The translations under genes and the position numbers were made by a program. Below the pieces are notes generated by a model. That model made no database searches. It was not told the DNA's origin and was given only the letters and a program-made list of their open reading frames with translations. A stretch of 64,000 bases of DNA. It comes from Leucobacter coleopterorum (lineage in GTDB: Bacteria; Actinomycetota; Actinomycetes; Actinomycetales; Microbacteriaceae). Positions within the stretch are counted from its first letter, which is position 1. Each line of letters opens with the position of its first letter. The stretch is from the NCBI RefSeq assembly GCF_011382985.1, contig NZ_CP049933.1, forward strand, positions 1,054,001 through 1,118,000. Reading direction: 5' to 3'. Below, one piece after another: positions 58,899-64,000 of this stretch.

Positions 58899-59926
58899 AT
58901 GACCCGGAGAATATTGCTTGTGGCTGGGGGCATCATCACCCTGATTTTTGCCCTCTTCGTATTTGCGCCTGGATTCGCTCCGATTCAAGCCCTGAGCACA
59001 TACTTTCCATTCGCTCAAGTGCTCTCGTTTCCGAGAGTGTTTGCGCCATTCGTTGCTGCGCTCTGCGTGATCGTATATTTGATGACGGTGCTCGCGGCAT
59101 ACGTTCGACGTCGCCGGTTGGCAAAGGTTGATGGAGTTCGCACTCCTCGTCGTTTTGTCGGGCTAATTCTCATCTGCGTGATGAACGTGTCTAGCATCTG
59201 GGTGGTGGTAGCGCCTTCGGGGCATCTCACCAGCGAAACCCGGCCTCTCCAAACAGGGGAGGCCAAAGACGTGACCTTGGTGGCCTTTAACACACTGCGC
59301 AATCTCGATGGTGAGACGATGCAGTACATGATTGACCGTTTTGATCCAGACATCCTGGTCTTGCCTGAGACCTCGCAGCTCGAAGTTGAGGAGGCAATAC
59401 TCGGAACGAATTTTGTCGGTTATTCATACGTCGGAACCCCCGATCTGGGTGGGGCGTCTCCGACAACAGTGATGACGAACCCGCGTTTAGGGATTTGGCA
59501 CCAGCGCAAAGGCCCCAACACAACATTTGGCACCGTGACGCTGCAAAACACTGATTCCGACATGCCAATGATCGTTGCCACTCACACCTCACCCCTTTGC
59601 CGGGGCGCATGAGCCAGTGGCGTGCAGACCTTGAGAATCTCGCGCACTACGATAGCCTCGATCAGCCGATCATTATGGCGGGGGATTTCAACGCAACGTT
59701 GCGGCATGGCTTCTTCACCGACTTGCATTCTCTCAGCGATGCTGCGGTGGAGTGTGGAGCTGCGAACATGGGAACCTGGCCCGTCAGCGTGAACTCAGCG
59801 ATTGCGGCTCCCATTGACCACGTGCTTGTGAGTGCAGACATCAAGGTGACAGGCTGCGAGGTGTTTGCAACCGATATCTCAGACCACAGAGGGATCGCGG
59901 TCTCAATTCGATTGCCCGTGGAATAA
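58899..59926 (+). CDS. Membrane-anchored endonuclease/exonuclease/phosphatase (EEP) family protein
   Basis: About 342 residues after adding one C at 59592-59595. Three N-terminal hydrophobic helices (ILLVAGGIITLIFALFVFA, VFAPFVAALCVIVYLMTVLA and FVGLILICVMNVSSIWVVVA) precede an extracytoplasmic EEP domain. It has LVAFNTLRN, DPDILVLPETSQ (Glu metal ligand), ATHTSPPLPGRMSQW, IIMAGDFNATLRH (D-x-N) and ISDHRGIAVSIRL (DH at the end). All catalytic motifs are in place. The substrate (nucleic acid or phosphoester) is not known. Confidence 0.82.
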
Positions 59927-59968
59927 CCCGAGCCGAGGCAGCACGACCCGGCCTCTCGCCAACAGAGA

Positions 59969-60937
59969 TTAGCCGCGATCGAACGATTCACGCAGCGCGG
60001 GTTCGAGGTCTGAAAATTGAAAGGTGAAGCCCGCCTGCTGCAGCTTTTCTGGCAGAACCCAGCGGCTCTTCAATACAAGTTCTGTCTCGGTGCGTATCAG
60101 AGAAGCTCCGATTTCCAGCATCCATCGTGGTGTTGGGAGCCCAAAGTTCACCCCGAGCACACGTCGGACGGTTGCCATAAATGTGCGGTTATCAACGGGG
60201 TTCGGTGCACTTGCGTTAATCGGACCGGATAGTGTCGGTGTGGCCTCCGCAAAGTCAATAATTCTGCCTACGTCTTCGATGTGTATCCAGCTGAATCGCT
60301 GCTGACCTCGCGCGGCGCCTCGCAGGTGCGCGGTTCCCGCGGCCTTCCGAGCACGGCTCACGGGCCAGCGGCCGTCGTGTTGTGGGCCACCGAGGCCAAA
60401 TCTTGTCAGGGTGCGGATCGGGCCGAGCACCCCGCCTTGCCCCAGCACGATTGCGCTGCGAAGTGCGATGCGGCGAGTCGATGGAAGCGGATCAGCGAAC
60501 AGGGCTTTCTCCCACGCTTTCGCAACCTCGACCGAGAATCCTGTTCCTATATCGCCGTGACTCTCCGTCATCGCGCGGTCTTCGGCATGGCGGTAGATCG
60601 TCGCCGTTGATGAATTCACCCAGAGTGCCGGGGGCGTGTTCGCCGCTGCGATGGCGGCTGAAAGTTCCGCGGTGGTTTCCAGGCGCGAGCGAAAGATCTC
60701 TGCACGGTTAGGCGCGGTGTACCGACAATTCACACTCTTGCCAGCGAGCCCGACCACAAGTGCAGCGCCGTCGACTGCTGCAGCGATCCCGATCGCATCG
60801 CCCCAACTCAGGTCAGCCCCGGCGCGTCCGATTGTCACCACCTCTCGACCGGATTCGCGGTATCGTCTAGCGAGGTATGAACCCATAAATCCGCCGGCGC
60901 CGCCAACAACAACTCGGCCAGTGTGTTCGGACGTCAT
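59969..60937 (-). CDS. TIGR01777/DUF1731-type NAD(P)-binding epimerase-like protein
   Basis: 322 residues, frame intact. VVVGGAGGFMGSYLARRY is the nucleotide-binding loop, AALVVGLAGKSVNCRYT and RLETTAELSAAIAA follow, and WVNSSTATIYRH is the catalytic S/Y region. The C-terminal DUF1731 part (VLGVNFGLPTPRWMLEIGAS, SRWVLPEKLQQAGFTF) is diagnostic of this family (YfcH-like). The reaction is unknown. It is convergent with the EEP gene. Confidence 0.9.
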   Translation of the reverse strand: MTSEHTGRVVVGGAGGFMGSYLARRYRESGREVVTIGRAGADLSWGDAIGIAAAVDGAALVVGLAGKSVNCRYTAPNRAEIFRSRLETTAELSAAIAAANTPPALWVNSSTATIYRHAEDRAMTESHGDIGTGFSVEVAKAWEKALFADPLPSTRRIALRSAIVLGQGGVLGPIRTLTRFGLGGPQHDGRWPVSRARKAAGTAHLRGAARGQQRFSWIHIEDVGRIIDFAEATPTLSGPINASAPNPVDNRTFMATVRRVLGVNFGLPTPRWMLEIGASLIRTETELVLKSRWVLPEKLQQAGFTFQFSDLEPALRESFDRG

Positions 60938-61032
60938 AGCCTGCCTTCCAACTGAGTATCGACCTCTAGCCTATGTCGAGATTGAAGCCAAGATGTCCGT
61001 GGATTCCAAGGGATCCGTGCGCTTGAAGGCGC

Positions 61033-61038
61033 TAGACT
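61033..61038 (+). promoter_or_regulatory. -10 box directly upstream of the DUF6350 gene
   Basis: gctagactttggggcgATG has TAGACT eight bases before the ATG at 61047. The hexamer is identical to the boxes before pcrA and sucC. This supports a leaderless or very short-leader message and the choice of the 61047 start. Confidence 0.45.
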
Positions 61039-61046
61039 TTGGGGCG

Positions 61047-62753
61047 ATGAGACCCATGTTGACGGCAGTGGTTGCTGCAATTGAAGCGCTCGCCGTTGCC
61101 ATCGCGGGGGTCGCGATTGTTGCCGTGCCTGCGCTGCTGCTGTGGGCGGTAACGTTTGGTTTGGCTGCCGAACCGGGCGACGTCGCGACGAACATATCCG
61201 CGGTCTGGCTGCTTGGCCATTTTGTGCCGCTCACCTTTTCGCTGACCCAGGAAGCAGCGGTTTCCTTCGGCTTAGCGGCAGCACCGTTGAAGTTCACACT
61301 GTCACTTGCGCCGCTCGGCGTTACGCTCATTACCGCATTACTCGCAATGCGCTCGGGCTGGCGCTTTGGACGCCGCGGTGGAACGGGCGTTGCTGGTGTG
61401 GTGGGCGGCGCGCTCGGGTTTGCCCTTGCTGCGAGCCTCGTTGTTCCGTTCGCGCACGGTCGAATTGTGTGGTCTGCAGGGTTGGCGATCTTTGTTGCCG
61501 CGCTCGTCTACGGCTGCGCCTCAGGCGCGGCGTTTGTGGTGAGAGCCGCCCGAGACGAACATGATTGGTGGCTCGTAATCTTGCGCTGGAAGCAACAGGG
61601 CCTTGATCGACTCGGGGTACCTGCCGCTGGTGCGCTTCCCGCGCGACTCGCTGAGGTGGTGAGGATCGCCGCGGCGCTTATCGCCGGGGTCATGGGAATC
61701 GCGGGTATCGCCCTCACCGTCGCGATTATTGCGGGGTATGTGAGTATTACAACTCTCAGTCAGAATCTGCAGCTTGATGGGGTCGGGGCCTTCCTGCTTT
61801 TCCTTTTGCAGCTTGCGTACCTGCCGACCATGTTAATTTGGGGTGTTTCCTGGGTTTCAGGCGCGGGGTTCGCGGTTGGTGCGGGAAGCTCGGCCTCACC
61901 CTTTGGGGCGTTGCTTGGCCCGATGCCTGCGCTACCGATGTTCGGGGCGATTCCCCAGGGGTGGGGAAGTGCTGGTTTGATTGCTCCCCTGCTGTTTGTG
62001 CTCGTGGGAGTCGGGATCGGCGTGCTGTTTGCAAGTCGCGATGAGATTCGTCGTGCGAGTTGGGTAGTGGGGCTCATTCTTCCGGTGGCTGCCGCGGTGC
62101 TTGTGGGCCTCGCCGTGACCGCACTCGCCTCGTTTGCGACCGGTTCGATTGGGCCTGATCGACTCGTCACGGTGGGGCCTGAACCCTGGCTTGTTGGCGG
62201 CTTAGTCGCCCTGGAACTCGGAGTTGGGGCAGTAGTCGGTGTCGCCGCTCGCAAGACCGACTATTCCCGCCTTCGTGCCATGTTGCCCGAGCTTTCGGAT
62301 GCGTCAGATCGGCTTCCCGGGATAGGCGCAAACCAAACTGACCACATCGAGGCTGGTCACCTTGGCGAGCACGAGACCGTCGAGCTTGGCGAGGTAGGGG
62401 AAATGAGGGGGGTGCGCAGTGTTGTAACGCTCCCGGAGTCCGAACGCAGCGACAACGAAGGTGCTGCTTCTGAACCGTTTGAAACGGGGGCGTTCGAGAC
62501 TGAATCGTTCGAAACTGAGCCCTATGATATTGAGACGCCGCCGCGCGATCCCGAGCTGTATGACCAGGAAACGCATGCGCCCGATTCTGAACCTGCTTTG
62601 GCCGAAACCGTTGGTTCAGGACCCGTCAGTGCTGAGGACATGGAGACCGAGGAACTGCTGAGGGCCTACTCGTGGGATGCAGTGGATGCGGCTGAGTCTG
62701 AAGAACCTAAAGACCACCACAGGGGTTGGCGCTGGCCGGGCAAGGAGCACTAG
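61047..62753 (+). CDS. DUF6350 family integral membrane protein
   Basis: 568 residues with about nine to eleven helices, frame intact. It begins MRPMLTAVVAAIEALAVAIA. The helix-rich part contains LLWAVTFGLAAEPGD, FVPLTFSLTQEAAVSFGLA and GSSASPFGALLGPMPALP. The last about 150 residues are acidic and probably disordered, with repeats of the FETxxFETExFETEPYD type. Start candidates exist further upstream (60993, 60636), but they lie within or beside the divergent epimerase gene. In Microbacteriaceae, as far as I recall, this gene usually lies directly after sucCD; here it is 38 kb away. Function unknown. Confidence 0.8.
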   Translation: MRPMLTAVVAAIEALAVAIAGVAIVAVPALLLWAVTFGLAAEPGDVATNISAVWLLGHFVPLTFSLTQEAAVSFGLAAAPLKFTLSLAPLGVTLITALLAMRSGWRFGRRGGTGVAGVVGGALGFALAASLVVPFAHGRIVWSAGLAIFVAALVYGCASGAAFVVRAARDEHDWWLVILRWKQQGLDRLGVPAAGALPARLAEVVRIAAALIAGVMGIAGIALTVAIIAGYVSITTLSQNLQLDGVGAFLLFLLQLAYLPTMLIWGVSWVSGAGFAVGAGSSASPFGALLGPMPALPMFGAIPQGWGSAGLIAPLLFVLVGVGIGVLFASRDEIRRASWVVGLILPVAAAVLVGLAVTALASFATGSIGPDRLVTVGPEPWLVGGLVALELGVGAVVGVAARKTDYSRLRAMLPELSDASDRLPGIGANQTDHIEAGHLGEHETVELGEVGEMRGVRSVVTLPESERSDNEGAASEPFETGAFETESFETEPYDIETPPRDPELYDQETHAPDSEPALAETVGSGPVSAEDMETEELLRAYSWDAVDAAESEEPKDHHRGWRWPGKEH

Positions 62754-62768
62754 GCTAAGAGGGTAATC

Positions 62769-62856
62769 CACGGGAGTCCCTGCGCGAGGGGCTGAGAGGG
62801 AGCACGCGAGCTCCGACCGTTCAACCTGATCTGGTTCATACCAGCGGAGGAAGGAA
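62769..62856 (+). ncRNA. TPP riboswitch (THI element)
   Basis: The conserved core is plain: acgggagtccc, gggctgagaggg (CUGAGA), then accgttcaacctgatctgg and ttcataccagcggaggaagg. Sequence order and spacing match the thiamine pyrophosphate aptamer. The 3' end (gaggaagga) is also the ribosome site of thiB, so ligand binding would hide the start region and switch off translation when TPP is plentiful. Confidence 0.95.
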
Positions 62857-62862
62857 CTCTTC

Positions 62863-63945
62863 ATGACGCATGTTCGTGCGCGCGCTCGCCGCGCCATAGT
62901 TGCCCCGATCGCCCTGATTGCGGCGGTAGGTTTAACACTCAGCGGGTGTTCGGCGGAACCGCAGGCCGGGGCCACCGAGAAGGACTCGAAGAAGGTCACA
63001 ATTGCCGTGCACGATTCGTTTCCGAACAAGGAGTTTGCGGCTGCGGCGAGTAAAGCAACCGGCTACGACATTGAGGTGATCTCAGCGGGTGACGGTGGTG
63101 AACTCACAAGTAAACTTGTGCTCACGAAGGGTGCGCCAATTGCGGACGCATTTTTCGGCGTAGACACAATTTTCGCCTCCAGGGTCGTCGATAACGACGT
63201 GGTTGAGGCCTACGCGCCTAAAGACCTGCCTCAAAGCGCAGCTGATTACGCCTTTGACAACAAGGGATCACTCACGCCGGTTGATGTTGGGGCGACGTGC
63301 ATCAACATCGATACCGGATGGTTCAAGGATCACGGGGTCGCAGAGCCCCAGGGATACGAGGATCTTACGAGCTCTAAGTATCGGGATCTCACGGTGCTGC
63401 TTGATCCCACAGCCTCCTCGACAGGGGCCTCATTTCTGATCGGCACTGTCTCCGCATTCGGTGAAGACGGCTTTGTTGACTACTGGAAAAAGCTGGTCGA
63501 CAACGGCGCCCGGGTCGAGCAGGGCTGGACCGAAGCCTACAACGGGCAATTCACTCAGGGTGGTGGCGACGGCACCAAACCGATTGTCGTTTCCTACAGT
63601 TCGTCACCCGCGTTCACGACTAGCGAAGACGGCACCTCCACGACTACCAAGGCACTGCTTGACACCTGCTCCAACCAGGTTGAGTACGCGGGTGTGCTCG
63701 CGGGGGCTGCGAACCCGAAGGGCGCGAAGGCGGTGCTCGACTACATGGTCTCGGGGGAGTTCCAGAAGACGATCCCTGACACGATGTACATGTACCCGAT
63801 GGATGCTGAGGTCGAGCTTCCCGCGAACTGGGCTCAGTTTGCGCCGATGCCGACTCAGGATCAACTGCACGACCTGCCTAGCGACAAGATTGAGCAGGGG
63901 CGTGAGGGATGGCTGCGCAAACTCAGTGATCAGATCGGCCTCTAG
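62863..63945 (+). CDS. thiB: Thiamine ABC transporter substrate-binding lipoprotein
   Basis: 360 residues, frame intact. Lipobox LSGC in LTLSGCSAEP, then VTIAVHDSFPNKEFAAAASK, GDGGELTSKLVLTKGAPIAD, FFGVDTIFASRVV, TCINIDTGWFKDHGV and DPTASSTGASFLIGTVSAFG. The latter segments are the ThiB/TbpA signature (type II binding fold, thiamine-specific). The TPP riboswitch directly upstream supports the substrate. Seven bases separate it from the permease start. Confidence 0.95.
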   Translation: MTHVRARARRAIVAPIALIAAVGLTLSGCSAEPQAGATEKDSKKVTIAVHDSFPNKEFAAAASKATGYDIEVISAGDGGELTSKLVLTKGAPIADAFFGVDTIFASRVVDNDVVEAYAPKDLPQSAADYAFDNKGSLTPVDVGATCINIDTGWFKDHGVAEPQGYEDLTSSKYRDLTVLLDPTASSTGASFLIGTVSAFGEDGFVDYWKKLVDNGARVEQGWTEAYNGQFTQGGGDGTKPIVVSYSSSPAFTTSEDGTSTTTKALLDTCSNQVEYAGVLAGAANPKGAKAVLDYMVSGEFQKTIPDTMYMYPMDAEVELPANWAQFAPMPTQDQLHDLPSDKIEQGREGWLRKLSDQIGL

Positions 63946-63952
63946 CCACTCG

Positions 63953-64000
63953 ATGCACGCCGGGCGGTGGCTCGGGTGGACGTTCGCCACCCTGCTGCCG
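63953..64000 (+). CDS. thiP: Thiamine ABC transporter permease, N-terminal fragment
   Basis: Only 16 codons are inside the window (MHAGRWLGWTFATLLP). The hydrophobic start and the position just after thiB fit the thiP permease. The gene is cut by the window edge. Confidence 0.55.
   Translation, partial: MHAGRWLGWTFATLLP

Noticed and set aside
5979-59926. Widespread pseudogenisation of metabolic and transport genes
   Set aside because: Breaks are single-base and confined to G/C runs, and they also strike sucCD and pcrA. Family lengths and ATGA overlaps return on repair, so decay is not the best reading.
60636-61046. Upstream extension of the DUF6350 protein to 705 residues
   Set aside because: The added region lies on the opposite strand of the epimerase gene and is low-complexity Pro/Arg-rich; a -10 box lies just before 61047.

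Overview
The window is high-GC DNA from an actinobacterium, most likely a member of the Microbacteriaceae (Leucobacter-like). The inference rests on GTG/TTG starts, short leaders behind TAGACT-type -10 boxes, a DUF3817-guaA pair, pcrA, sucCD and a DUF6350 membrane protein, and actinobacterial sortase-anchored proteins. No rRNA, tRNA or CRISPR array was recognised.

The most important technical point is that about 35 reading-frame breaks occur in 64 kb, and nearly all are explained by one missing base in a run of G or C. They hit core genes (pcrA, sucC, sucD) as well as accessory ones. Adding the base back restores full-length proteins of normal family size and often tidy ATGA overlaps. I therefore annotate these loci as whole genes with probable assembly errors, not as pseudogenes. 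Coordinates span the restored gene.

Layout. 1-8.6 kb: housekeeping (DUF3817 end, guaA, small membrane protein, DUF1801, Bax-inhibitor-like, GDPD, asparaginase, pcrA). 8.6-20.9 kb: an AT-richer accessory island with a class C sortase pilus operon (tip, backbone, sortase), a divergent gene fusing an ECF sigma factor, a zinc anti-sigma domain, a membrane helix and an ectodomain, an RCC1-repeat LPTTG surface protein, a DUF6325-like remnant, an IS30-family remnant, a sorting-signal fragment and a short peptidase S51 gene. 21.3-23.4 kb: sucCD. 23.5-25.6 kb: EamA transporter and a MetE/UROD-like protein.

25.7-58.8 kb is dominated by imino-acid catabolism. A minus-strand operon (42.7 to 36.0 kb) encodes a DHDPS-family deaminase, 4-hydroxyproline epimerase, a Pyr2C-reductase-like enzyme, a GntR regulator and a three-subunit FAD/Fe-S dehydrogenase. 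The last enzyme of the route, alpha-ketoglutarate semialdehyde dehydrogenase, lies at 25.8-27.3 kb, divergent from a liv-type ABC transporter. An AGCS symporter, a prolyl aminopeptidase, a Xaa-Pro peptidase, a second proline-racemase homologue, bifunctional putA and a LysR regulator complete a set for collagen-type peptides, hydroxyproline and proline, feeding 2-oxoglutarate next to sucCD. Embedded here are an effector-binding pair, an AraC regulator running into a secreted propeller/PKD protein, and an ABC importer operon ending in an inositol-monophosphatase-family gene with its UTRA-type GntR regulator.

58.9-64.0 kb: an EEP-family membrane enzyme, a nucleoside-sugar-epimerase-like protein, DUF6350, and a TPP riboswitch ahead of thiB and the first codons of a thiamine permease.
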